NCBI RefSeq assembly: GCF_048006345.1
Contig: NZ_CP180351.1
Coordinates: 3,906,001 to 3,970,000 of the forward strand
DNA from: Marivita sp030148515
GTDB taxonomy: Bacteria; Pseudomonadota; Alphaproteobacteria; Rhodobacterales; Rhodobacteraceae
Length of the DNA stretch: 64,000 nt
Reading direction: 5' to 3'
Shown here: one piece after another, positions 24,143-32,055 of the stretch
Position numbering within the stretch: the stretch's first letter is position 1
Layout of the letters: each line of letters opens with the position of its first letter
Translations under genes and position numbers: made by a program
Notes under the pieces: model-generated
Seen by the model: only the letters and a program-made list of their open reading frames with translations
What the model was told of the DNA's origin: nothing
Database searches by the model: none

Positions 24143-25720
24143 ATGGCAAATATTGCCTTCATACTGCTGTGTCACAAGGACCCGGACGCGATCATCCGAC
24201 AGGCGCTCAGCCTGACGGCAGTGGGAGATTTCATCTCCATTCACTTTGATGCGCGGGCGGATGCAGCGGCCTACGCAGCCATTCATACGGCCTTGTCGGA
24301 CAACCCCAACGTCACCTTTGCGAAGAAGCGAATCAAATGTGGCTGGGGGGAATGGTCGCTGGTTCAGGCCACGCTCTATGCGGTCGAAGCGGCGGTCGAG
24401 GCATTCCCTCGGGCCACGCATTTCTACATGCTCTCGGGCGATTGCCAGGCGATCAAGACCGCCGAATACGCGCACAAATATCTTGACCGGATGGATGCGG
24501 ATTTCATCGAGAGCTTCGATTTCTTCGCGTCCGACTGGATCAAGACCGGGATGAAGGAAGAGCGGCTGATCTACCGCCACTACTTCAACGAGCGCACCCA
24601 GAAATGGATCTTCTACCAAAGCTTCAACTGGCAGAAAAAGCTGGGTCTCACCCGCAAGATCCCCGAAGATCTGGAAATCCAGATCGGCAGCCAGTGGTGG
24701 TGCCTGCGGCGCCGCACCATTGAGGCGATCCTTGATTTCGTCCGGCAGCGGCGCGATGTCATGCGGTTTTTCAGCACCACCTGGATCCCTGACGAGACGT
24801 TTTTCCAGACGCTGGTGCGGCACCTCGTGCCGGAGAACGAGATTGAATGCCGAACGCTGACCTTCCTGATGTTCTCGGATTACGGGATGCCGGTCACGTT
24901 CTACAACGACCACTTCGATCTGCTGCTCAGTCAGGATTTCCTGTTCGCCCGCAAGATCAGCCCAGAGGCTTTGCAACTGAAAGAGCGGTTGGGGTCGCTG
25001 TATTCTGCGAAGGGTGTGAACTTCCAGATCTCGAACGAAGGCCGGTCGCTCTACAAGTTCCTCACCGGCAAGGGCCGGATCGGCCGCCGCTTTGCCCCTC
25101 GCTTCTGGGAGACGGAAAGCACGCTGGGCCGCGAACGCGAATTGCTGATCGTGGTCTGCAAGAAGTGGCACGTGGCCAAACGGCTGGTTTCGCGGATCCG
25201 GCAGCAGACAAACGTGCCCTGCATCGAATACCTCTTCAACGAAGAACAGACGGATCTGCCGGATATGGGGGGCATCCAGTCAACGCTGGGCAAGCGGCAT
25301 CGCCATCGGCGGTCGCTCATGCGGATGCTGTTCGACTATTTCGACTCGGATCGCATGGTTGTCTGTATGGACCCCGGCAATCTGGACCTGCTCGAGGATT
25401 TCTGCCGCGACCGTGCCACGACGCGCCTGCTTGAGGTGAATTGCACCTTCACGGATGACTACCTGATCGGCCACGCCATGCGCGTCGGGCTGGCCGGCGA
25501 ACGCACGCCACAGGAAACGCTTGAACGGCTTTTGCCGACCATCCGCAATGACATCGTGCATGAAAGCGACCGGATTCGCGATGCGGAGTTCGAAAACCAC
25601 CTGCGCATCCGCGAGGAAGACAGTATCGAGGTCAATGCCGCCGCCTTGGCCAGTTTCCTGTCCATCGCGCCGGAGCAGGCGCTGGAAATCGCACGCACCG
25701 ACCACCTGTTTGCAGACTGA
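24143..25720 (+). CDS. Core-2/I-branching-type glycosyltransferase with DUF5928 domain (copy 1)
   Basis: 525 residues. The N-terminal half (about 1-260) is a GT14 'Branch' domain: IAFILLCHKDPDAI start, GWGEWSLVQATLYAVEAA, THFYMLSGDCQAIK, and QIGSQWWCLRR. The C-terminal half matches the DUF5928 region often attached to such enzymes in Rhodobacteraceae. GT14 enzymes add beta-1,6-GlcNAc or xylose branches; the actual sugar here is unknown. It is a paralogue of the gene at 44985-46691. There is no signal peptide, so it works in the cytosol on an activated glycan. It is divergent from a sulfotransferase (141-bp gap) and followed after 11 bp by a HIT gene. Confidence 0.85.
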   Translation: MANIAFILLCHKDPDAIIRQALSLTAVGDFISIHFDARADAAAYAAIHTALSDNPNVTFAKKRIKCGWGEWSLVQATLYAVEAAVEAFPRATHFYMLSGDCQAIKTAEYAHKYLDRMDADFIESFDFFASDWIKTGMKEERLIYRHYFNERTQKWIFYQSFNWQKKLGLTRKIPEDLEIQIGSQWWCLRRRTIEAILDFVRQRRDVMRFFSTTWIPDETFFQTLVRHLVPENEIECRTLTFLMFSDYGMPVTFYNDHFDLLLSQDFLFARKISPEALQLKERLGSLYSAKGVNFQISNEGRSLYKFLTGKGRIGRRFAPRFWETESTLGRERELLIVVCKKWHVAKRLVSRIRQQTNVPCIEYLFNEEQTDLPDMGGIQSTLGKRHRHRRSLMRMLFDYFDSDRMVVCMDPGNLDLLEDFCRDRATTRLLEVNCTFTDDYLIGHAMRVGLAGERTPQETLERLLPTIRNDIVHESDRIRDAEFENHLRIREEDSIEVNAAALASFLSIAPEQALEIARTDHLFAD

Positions 25721-25731
25721 GGATACGCCGC

Positions 25732-26103
25732 ATGGCCTACACCTATGACGACCAGAACATCTTCGCCAAGATCCTGCGCGGCGAGATCCCGAATTCCACC
25801 GTGCTTGAAACCGACCACACGCTGGCGTTCCGGGACATCCAGCCGCAAGCCCCGGTGCACGTGCTGGTGATCCCGAAAGGGCCCTATGTGTGCTACGATC
25901 ACTTCGTGCTCGAAGCGAGCGATGCCGAAATCGTCGATTTCAACCGCGCCGTGGGCGAGGTGGTGAAGGCCGAAGGGCTGCAGGAAGGTGGGTACCGGAT
26001 CATCTCGAACGCCGGTGAAGCCGGTGTGCAGGAGGTGCCGCATCTGCATGTCCACGTACTGGGCGGCCGGGTTCTGGGACGGATGCTGCAACGGGCGGGG
26101 TAA
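25732..26103 (+). CDS. HIT (histidine triad) family protein
   Basis: 123 residues of the HINT branch. The nucleotide-binding triad HLHVHVLGGR is near the C-terminus, and the N-terminal DDQNIFAKILRGEIP segment is typical. HINT proteins hydrolyse adenosine phosphoramidates and related AMP conjugates; the physiological role in bacteria is unclear. It is cytosolic. ATG at 25732 follows GAGGATACGCCGC. It lies 11 bp after the glycosyltransferase gene, probably on one message, and ends at a palindrome pair. Confidence 0.93.
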   Translation: MAYTYDDQNIFAKILRGEIPNSTVLETDHTLAFRDIQPQAPVHVLVIPKGPYVCYDHFVLEASDAEIVDFNRAVGEVVKAEGLQEGGYRIISNAGEAGVQEVPHLHVHVLGGRVLGRMLQRAG

Positions 26104-26147
26104 AAGCGCCTTCGAAGGCGCTTGGCCAAGCCGCTTCGAAGCGGCTT
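26104..26147. repeat. Paired palindromes, copy C (convergent junction)
   Basis: Two perfect 20-bp palindromes, 26104-26123 (AAGCGCC half-core around TTCGAA) and 26128-26147 (AAGCCGC half-core around TTCGAA), are separated by GGCC. The first begins directly after the HIT stop codon, and the convergent ABC ATPase stop is 10 bp beyond the second. This is the cleanest example of the element. There is no T-tract, so classical intrinsic termination is not obvious. Confidence 0.65.
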
Positions 26148-26156
26148 GCGCCCCCC

Positions 26157-27074
26157 TCACGCCGAGCGCGTGAGTGACAGGAACACGTCCTCCAGATCGG
26201 CCTGTTCGGTGCGCACGTCCCGGATGCGCACGCCGTTGTCGCGCAGCATCGACAGCACATCTTCCGCCGAGGTCTGGCGGGCACGATAGCTGACTGCAAT
26301 CGTGCCATCCTCCCGGGTGGTCACGGCGATGCCCTCGACTTCGGGCAGAGCGCCCACCGCGTTGTCGGGTTGAATGACCATCGTCTTGGCATCAAGCGCG
26401 CCCAGCAGGTTGCTCGTGCTGTCGCGGGCCACCACCTCGCCATGATTGATGATGGCGATCTCGTCGCACATCTCTTCGGCCTCTTCGAGGTAATGCGTGG
26501 TCAGGATGATCGTCATGCCCTCGTCGCGGTTCAGCTTGCGCACATTGGTCCAGAGCATCTGCCGCAGCTCGATATCCACACCGGCGGTGGGTTCGTCCAG
26601 CACCAGAACATGCGGGCGGTGCACGAGCGCCTTGCCCAGCAACAACCGCCGCCGCATGCCGCCCGAAAGCGTGCGGGCATAGGCTTCAGCCTTGTCGGTG
26701 AGGCCGATCATCTCGAGGATTTCGTCAGAGCGCCGCTGCGATTTCGGCACGCCATAGAGCCCCGCTTGCACCTCCAAAGCGCCGCGCGGAGTAAAAAACG
26801 GATCAAGGTTCAACTCCTGCGGCATCACACCGATGGCCGCGCGGGACTGGCGTGGGTTCACATCCTGATCCCATCCCCAGATCGTCACTTGGCCTGCGGT
26901 TTTGGTGACCAGACCCGCCAGAATGTTGATCAGCGTTGATTTCCCGGCACCATTCGGCCCGAGAAGCCCAAAGACCGAACCGCGGGGCACATTCAGATTG
27001 ATGCCTTTCAGGGCTTCTTTGCCTCCGGAATAGGTCTTTTTCAGGCCTTCGATCTCAATGGCGTGCTGTGTCAT
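26157..27074 (-). CDS. ABC transporter ATP-binding protein (ABC-2/DrrA-like), orphan
   Basis: 305 residues. Walker A LLGPNGAGKSTLIN, signature LSGGMRRRLLLGKAL, Walker B VLVLDEPTAGVD and the H-loop LTTHYLEEAEEM are complete. The C-terminal 80 residues resemble the regulatory tail of DrrA/CcmA-type ATPases that energise ABC-2 exporters. No permease is adjacent: the next genes are a zinc-finger protein upstream and a HIT protein downstream. The start at 27074 (MTQHAIEIEGL) fits the domain; a longer start would add a non-conserved tail. The substrate is unknown. Confidence 0.88.
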   Translation of the reverse strand: MTQHAIEIEGLKKTYSGGKEALKGINLNVPRGSVFGLLGPNGAGKSTLINILAGLVTKTAGQVTIWGWDQDVNPRQSRAAIGVMPQELNLDPFFTPRGALEVQAGLYGVPKSQRRSDEILEMIGLTDKAEAYARTLSGGMRRRLLLGKALVHRPHVLVLDEPTAGVDIELRQMLWTNVRKLNRDEGMTIILTTHYLEEAEEMCDEIAIINHGEVVARDSTSNLLGALDAKTMVIQPDNAVGALPEVEGIAVTTREDGTIAVSYRARQTSAEDVLSMLRDNGVRIRDVRTEQADLEDVFLSLTRSA

Positions 27075-27150
27075 CGCTGTCTCTTGCTCCCGTGGCCGCG
27101 TCGTCTTAAACCGCACCTAGTGGAAATTCCGAACGAAGGAAACGCAGCAG

Positions 27151-27336
27151 ATGGCTACGCAAGCGCCCGAAACCAAGATCGTGGACAGCTACCGCATCGC
27201 CTGTGATGGCGGCGAAGGGGCCTTGGGTCACCCGCGCGTCTGGCTGCAAATTCCGCATGACACCGGTTGGGTCGAGTGCGGCTATTGCGATGCGAAATAC
27301 GTCCACCGGGATTTCGCTGACCAGCACGACACGTGA
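27151..27336 (+). CDS. Zinc-finger CHCC domain protein
   Basis: 61 residues. The zf-CHCC pattern is visible: C18 and H27 early (ACDGGEGALGHPRVWL), then the CGYC pair in WVECGYCDAKYV. This small family, related to the mitochondrial complex I subunit NDUFS6, is widespread in alphaproteobacteria and has been linked to complex I or iron-sulfur assembly; here the role is inferred. Its stop overlaps the GTG start of the next gene (GTGA), so translation is coupled. It diverges from the ABC ATPase. Confidence 0.88.
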   Translation: MATQAPETKIVDSYRIACDGGEGALGHPRVWLQIPHDTGWVECGYCDAKYVHRDFADQHDT

Positions 27337-27959
27337 CAGCCAAGCGTCTTTGCGCAGCGCTTCTGGCGCTCGCGGTCTGCGTGACAATCGTCACGCGCAT
27401 TTGGCTGCGGATCGACCGGTACGACATCGGGTTGCTCGATACGCTGGCGTTCAACTACCGCTATTTCACGATCTGGACGAACACGCTGGTAGGCCTGACC
27501 TGTGCCTGGGTGGCGCTGGGCGGGCGCGAACCGGCGAAGGTTCAGGGCGGGCTGCTCTTGTCGATTGCGATGGTCGCCATCGTTTATCACGTGCTGCTTG
27601 CGCATCTGCGGGATTATCGCGGCATCGACATGGTGATCGACCTGATGCTGCACACGCTGATCCCGCTCGGGTTCGCGGGCTATTGGCTGGCGTTCGTACA
27701 GAAAGCCGATCTGAGCTATCCCGACATCCTGCCTTGGCTGATCCTGCCGCTCTTGTATTGCATCGTCGCGATGCTGCGCGCTGCGTTTGTTGACGGGCGC
27801 TATCCCTATCATTTCCTGAACCTTGACGATCTTGGCCCGCTGCGCACGGGGCTCAATATCTTCGGGTTGCTGATCGTGTTCTCGGGCTTCGGGGCGCTGA
27901 TCGTCTGGGCGGGACAGCGGCTGGGCCGCCGCCCCGGCTTCGCGGGAACCGGGTTTTAA
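27333..27959 (+). CDS. Pr6Pr family membrane protein
   Basis: 208 residues with about six hydrophobic helices, including LLALAVCVTIVTRIWL and LLLSIAMVAIVYHVLL. The FNYRYFTIWTNTLVG segment and the later histidine in MLHTLIPLGF match the Pr6Pr/FAR-17a-like membrane family, whose eukaryotic relatives (AIG1/ADTRP) are threonine hydrolases. No bacterial function is known. It starts at GTG 27333, overlapping the zinc-finger stop. Its stop overlaps that of the convergent secreted protein by two bases. Confidence 0.75.
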   Translation: MTAKRLCAALLALAVCVTIVTRIWLRIDRYDIGLLDTLAFNYRYFTIWTNTLVGLTCAWVALGGREPAKVQGGLLLSIAMVAIVYHVLLAHLRDYRGIDMVIDLMLHTLIPLGFAGYWLAFVQKADLSYPDILPWLILPLLYCIVAMLRAAFVDGRYPYHFLNLDDLGPLRTGLNIFGLLIVFSGFGALIVWAGQRLGRRPGFAGTGF

Positions 27960-28468
27960 CTGATCGGGATCGGGGCCGGACCGCAGGGCAGAACCGGCGT
28001 GTCATCCTCTGGCCCGGTCAGAAACTGCAGCACCTTTTCCCCGGACCATGCCGTGATCTCGCGCCCCTGATTGTCGCTGCCGCTGCCGATCACCGTGCCG
28101 GTCTCGTTGTTGAGCGTGTGATAGAGCACGTTTGCCTCGACGCCGTTCTCGCAGATCATGCTGGCCCGTCCCGGCGTCTGTGGCCCACCGGCCACCCATT
28201 CGCCGTTGCACGGCGTGCCGTCGTCCAGAAAACCGATGATGATGCCGGTGTCCCAGCCATGAACCTGCCCGTCGAAATAGACACCATCGGTTCCGATACA
28301 GGCCAATGCGCGCACGCAATTCGCCTTGTCATAAGGGATGTTCTCGCAGATCGGAAGACTGGCTTTGGGATCGGTCTTGGGCTCCAATCCGTCAAGCTTT
28401 AGCGTTTCGTTGGCGACAACAGGACTGGCCCCGATGGCAAGGAAAACTGCACCAATTAAAGCACGCAC
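27956..28468 (-). CDS. Secreted six-cysteine hypothetical protein
   Basis: 170 residues from a GTG start at 28468 (read as MRALIGAVFLAIGASPVVAN), with a GGAGAA site 7-8 nt upstream and a signal peptide cleaved near VAN. The mature protein has six cysteines (PICEN, NCVRALAC, PCNGEW, MICEN, LPCGP), enough for three disulfides, and a proline-rich end. I recognise no family. Longer in-frame starts up to 28633 run into the polA start region and lack support. It is convergent with the Pr6Pr gene and divergent from polA with a 151-bp gap. Confidence 0.6.
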   Translation of the reverse strand: MRALIGAVFLAIGASPVVANETLKLDGLEPKTDPKASLPICENIPYDKANCVRALACIGTDGVYFDGQVHGWDTGIIIGFLDDGTPCNGEWVAGGPQTPGRASMICENGVEANVLYHTLNNETGTVIGSGSDNQGREITAWSGEKVLQFLTGPEDDTPVLPCGPAPIPIS

Positions 28469-28619
28469 GACATTTTCTCCGTTTGCTGCGTCAGACACGA
28501 TCAAAGAATAATCCACAGCCTGTGAAACGCCAATGACGACGCGCAGCACCACGTTCGGGCTGGCACCTCTTCGCCGACCGTGGCACACCTTTGGCAGCAC
28601 GAAAATGGGGACGCGCGAC

Positions 28620-31421
28620 ATGGCATTCGGCAAAGGACATCACCTTCACCTGATCGACGGGTCAGCCTTCATTTTTCGCGCCTACCATGCGCTGCCGCCA
28701 CTCACGCGCAAATCCGACGGTCTGCCCATCGGGGCGGTCAGCGGCTTTTGCAACATGCTGCAGCGCTATGTCGAAGGGAATGCCGGGTCGGATGTGACCC
28801 ATGTGGCGGTGATCTTTGACAAGGGCAGCCACACGTTCCGCAATGATATGTACGATCAGTACAAGGCCAACCGCGAGGCGATGCCCGAAGACCTGCGCCC
28901 ACAGATCCCGCTGACCCGCCGCGCGACCGAGGCGTTCAACATCGCCTGCGAAGAGTTGGAGGGATACGAGGCGGATGACATCATCGCCACGCTGGCCGTG
29001 CAGGCGCGCAAGGCCGGGGGGCGCGTGACGATCATCAGCTCCGACAAGGACCTGATGCAGTTGGTGGGCGAGGGGGTCGAGATGTTCGACGCCATGAAGA
29101 ACCGCACCATCGACCGCGAGGGGGTGTTCGAGAAATTTGGCGTTTACCCCGAACGCGTGGTCGATGTGCAGGCGCTTGCTGGCGACAGTGTCGACAACGT
29201 GCCCGGCGCGCCGGGGATCGGGATCAAGACGGCGGCGCTGCTGATCAACGAGTTTGGATCGCTGGAAGAACTGTTGGACCGGGCAGGCGAGATCAAGCAA
29301 CCCAAGCGTCGCGACACCCTGATCGAAAAGCGCGAACAGATTGAATTGTCAAAGAAGCTGGTTCTGCTGGACGAGAACACACCCCTGACCTTTACCCTCG
29401 ACGATCTTGAGGTCCGCGAACCCGATCCGGACAAGCTGATGGCGTTTCTGGCCGAGATGGAGTTCCGCACGCTCACCAAACGCATCGCCGAGGCGCTCAA
29501 GGTCGATGCGCCGGCCATTCCCGATACGACACCCGAGGGGTCCAACCCTCCGTCCGGCGATGCCCCCGAACTGCCAAAGATGGACACGGCGAATTACGAG
29601 TGTGTGCGCGATCTGTCAGCACTTCAGAGCTGGATCGACGCGGCCAACGAAAAAGGCTGGGTGGCCTTTGATACGGAAACCACCTCGCTCGATGAAATGA
29701 CCGCCGAACTGGTCGGCGTGTCTCTGTGCGTGGAGCCGGGTAAGGCCTGCTACGTGCCATTGGGCCACAAAGCGGACGGCGGTGAGGGCCTCTTCGGGTC
29801 CGACGATCTGGCCGAGGGGCAGATCCCGATGGACGCCGCGCTGGCTGCGCTGAAACCGCTGCTCGAAGACCCGGCGGTGATGAAGATCGGCCAGAACATG
29901 AAATACGACGCCAAGATCATGGCGCGTCTGGGGATTCATGTCGCGCCCATCGACGACACGATGCTCATGTCCTACGCGATGAACGCGGGGCTGCATGGAC
30001 ACGGTATGGACACGCTGGCCGAACGCTATCTGGGCCACACGCCCATCCCGATCAAGGATCTGCTGGGCAGTGGCAAAAGCCAGATCACCTTTGACCGCGT
30101 GCCGATCGACAAGGCCGTGCCCTATGCGGCCGAGGATGCAGAGGTCACCTTGCGCCTGTGGCAGATGTTCAAACCACAGCTTCACAAGACCAAGGTCACC
30201 CGCGTTTACGAAGGCATGGAACGCCCGCTGGTGCCGGTGCTGGCCGAGATGGAGATGGCCGGGATCAAGGTCGACCGGGACACGCTCAGCCGCATGTCCA
30301 ACGCGTTCAGCCAGAAGATGGCGGGGCTCGAGGACGAGATTTACGAGCTGGTCGGTCGCAAGTTCAATGTAGGCTCACCCAAGCAATTGGGTGAGATCTT
30401 GTTCGACGAGATGGGGCTGGATGGCGGCAAACGTGGCAAGACCGGAGCCTATGCCACGGGTGCCGATGTGCTGGAGGATTTGGCCACCGAGCACGAACTG
30501 CCGCGGCGGGTGCTCGACTGGCGGCAGTTGAGCAAGCTGAAATCGACCTATACTGACGCCTTGCAGGACCATATCAATCGCGAAACAGGGCGCGTTCACA
30601 CCTCCTATTCCATCGCCGGGGCCAACACCGGTCGTCTGGCCTCGACTGATCCGAACCTTCAGAACATTCCGATCCGCACCGAGGAAGGCCGCCGCATCCG
30701 CGAGGCATTTGTGGCTGAAGAGGGCAAAACGCTGGTGGCGCTGGACTACAGCCAGATCGAACTGCGGATCCTTGCCCATATCGCGGATATTCAGGCGCTG
30801 AAGGACGCGTTCAAAGAGGGGCAGGACATTCACGCCGCCACCGCGTCGGAAATGTTCAACGTGCCGCTTGAGGATATGACGCCCGATGTGCGCCGACAGG
30901 CGAAAGCGATCAACTTTGGTGTGATCTACGGGATCAGCGGTTTCGGACTTGCTCGCAACCTGCGCATCCCACGGGCCGAGGCGCAGGGCTTCATCGACCG
31001 TTATTTCGAACGGTTCCCGGGCATCAAGGCCTACATGGACGACACCACGGCCTTCGCGCAGAAACACAACCGTGTGGAAACCCTGTTTGGTCGCGTCATC
31101 CATACGCCAGAGATCAACGCCAAAGGCCCGCGCGCCGGGTTCGCCAAACGCGCGGCGATCAACGCGCCCATTCAGGGCACGGCGGCGGACATCATCCGCC
31201 GGGCGATGATCCGCATGCCGGAGGCGATCAAGGCGCTGCCCGCCAAGATGCTGCTGCAGGTGCATGACGAATTGCTCTTCGAGGTGGATCAGGGCGCCGA
31301 GGAGGATCTGATCAAGGTCGCGCGCGAGGTGATGGAAGGCGCTGCCGATCCGGTGGTCCATCTGACGGTGCCCCTGATCGCCGACGCAGGGCAGGGCAAG
31401 AACTGGGCTGAGGCGCATTGA
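28620..31421 (+). CDS. polA: DNA polymerase I
   Basis: 933 residues with all three domains. The 5'-3' exonuclease domain (about 1-290) includes GYEADDIIATLA and GDSVDNVPGAPGIGIKTA. The 3'-5' exonuclease domain retains VAFDTETTSLD, so proofreading is probably active. The polymerase domain has motif A (DYSQIELRILAHIA), motif B (RRQAKAINFGVIYG) and motif C (QVHDELLFEV). It processes Okazaki fragments and fills repair gaps. The start at 28620 (MAFGKGHHLHLIDGSAF) follows GGGGA; 28605 is an alternative. The palindrome pair D begins within 5 bp of the stop. Confidence 0.97.
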   Translation: MAFGKGHHLHLIDGSAFIFRAYHALPPLTRKSDGLPIGAVSGFCNMLQRYVEGNAGSDVTHVAVIFDKGSHTFRNDMYDQYKANREAMPEDLRPQIPLTRRATEAFNIACEELEGYEADDIIATLAVQARKAGGRVTIISSDKDLMQLVGEGVEMFDAMKNRTIDREGVFEKFGVYPERVVDVQALAGDSVDNVPGAPGIGIKTAALLINEFGSLEELLDRAGEIKQPKRRDTLIEKREQIELSKKLVLLDENTPLTFTLDDLEVREPDPDKLMAFLAEMEFRTLTKRIAEALKVDAPAIPDTTPEGSNPPSGDAPELPKMDTANYECVRDLSALQSWIDAANEKGWVAFDTETTSLDEMTAELVGVSLCVEPGKACYVPLGHKADGGEGLFGSDDLAEGQIPMDAALAALKPLLEDPAVMKIGQNMKYDAKIMARLGIHVAPIDDTMLMSYAMNAGLHGHGMDTLAERYLGHTPIPIKDLLGSGKSQITFDRVPIDKAVPYAAEDAEVTLRLWQMFKPQLHKTKVTRVYEGMERPLVPVLAEMEMAGIKVDRDTLSRMSNAFSQKMAGLEDEIYELVGRKFNVGSPKQLGEILFDEMGLDGGKRGKTGAYATGADVLEDLATEHELPRRVLDWRQLSKLKSTYTDALQDHINRETGRVHTSYSIAGANTGRLASTDPNLQNIPIRTEEGRRIREAFVAEEGKTLVALDYSQIELRILAHIADIQALKDAFKEGQDIHAATASEMFNVPLEDMTPDVRRQAKAINFGVIYGISGFGLARNLRIPRAEAQGFIDRYFERFPGIKAYMDDTTAFAQKHNRVETLFGRVIHTPEINAKGPRAGFAKRAAINAPIQGTAADIIRRAMIRMPEAIKALPAKMLLQVHDELLFEVDQGAEEDLIKVAREVMEGAADPVVHLTVPLIADAGQGKNWAEAH

Positions 31422-31425
31422 TGCG

Positions 31426-31471
31426 GGGAAGAGATTTCGAAATCTCTTCCCAAGGCTCTTGCAAGAGCCTT
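31426..31471. repeat. Paired palindromes, copy D (between codirectional genes)
   Basis: Palindrome 1 (31426-31451) is a perfect 26-bp palindrome, half GGGAAGAGAT, centred on TTCGAA. Palindrome 2 (31452-31471) is a perfect 20-bp palindrome, half AAGGCTC, centred on TTGCAA. They are contiguous. The pair lies between polA and the start of the YdeI-family gene at 31480, so the second hairpin would mask the ribosome binding region of that gene. Unlike copies A-C the flanking genes are codirectional. Confidence 0.6.
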
Positions 31472-31479
31472 ACGCGCCC

Positions 31480-32037
31480 ATGACAGAGGTCGAGGTCAAA
31501 TCCCGCGCCGAGCTGCGCGCGTGGCTGGCCGAGAACCACACAAGGACCGAGGGCGTCTGGCTGGTCGTCTACAAGAAACACACCGACCACTACTTGCCGT
31601 GGGGGGATGCGGTTTCTGAACTCCTGTGCTGGGGATGGGTCGACAGTGTCACGCGTAAGGTGGACGCGGACCGCTCGTCTTACCGCATCGCGCCGCGCAA
31701 CCCCAAATCCGCATGGTCGGCGGTCAACAAGGCCAAGGTCGAGGAAATCCGCGCCGCGGGATTGATGACACCCGCCGGTGAAGCGCTGATCGCGGCGGCG
31801 CAGGCAAATGGCATGTGGGATTTCCTTGACGATGTGGAGCGGCTGGAACGGCCCGACGATCTCACCGCCGCGCTGGGCGATCTTGTTCCAGTTTGGGACG
31901 ACTACCCGAAATCGGTCAAACGCGGCACTTTGGAATGGATCAAGACCGCCAAGACCGAGGCAACGCGCAGGAAACGGATTGCCGATGTCGTCAGTTCGGC
32001 TCAGTCAGGTCTCCGCCCCAGCCCGTTCCGCCGATAA
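31480..32037 (+). CDS. YdeI/OmpD-associated family protein
   Basis: 185 residues. The conserved YdeI-family segments are present: ELRAWLAENHTRTEGVWLV, the CWGWVDS motif, KPSAW-like NPKSAWSAVNKAKVE, and the C-terminal WIKTAKTEATRRKRIADVV. The family has been linked to resistance to polymyxin and bacteriocins in enterobacteria, but the mechanism is unknown. It has no signal peptide. ATG at 31480 follows the second palindrome directly with no visible ribosome binding site, which is unusual; an upstream TTG lies inside the palindrome. YcaQ-like starts 18 bp downstream. Confidence 0.82.
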   Translation: MTEVEVKSRAELRAWLAENHTRTEGVWLVVYKKHTDHYLPWGDAVSELLCWGWVDSVTRKVDADRSSYRIAPRNPKSAWSAVNKAKVEEIRAAGLMTPAGEALIAAAQANGMWDFLDDVERLERPDDLTAALGDLVPVWDDYPKSVKRGTLEWIKTAKTEATRRKRIADVVSSAQSGLRPSPFRR

Positions 32038-32055
32038 CCTGCTGTTGGAGATGAT

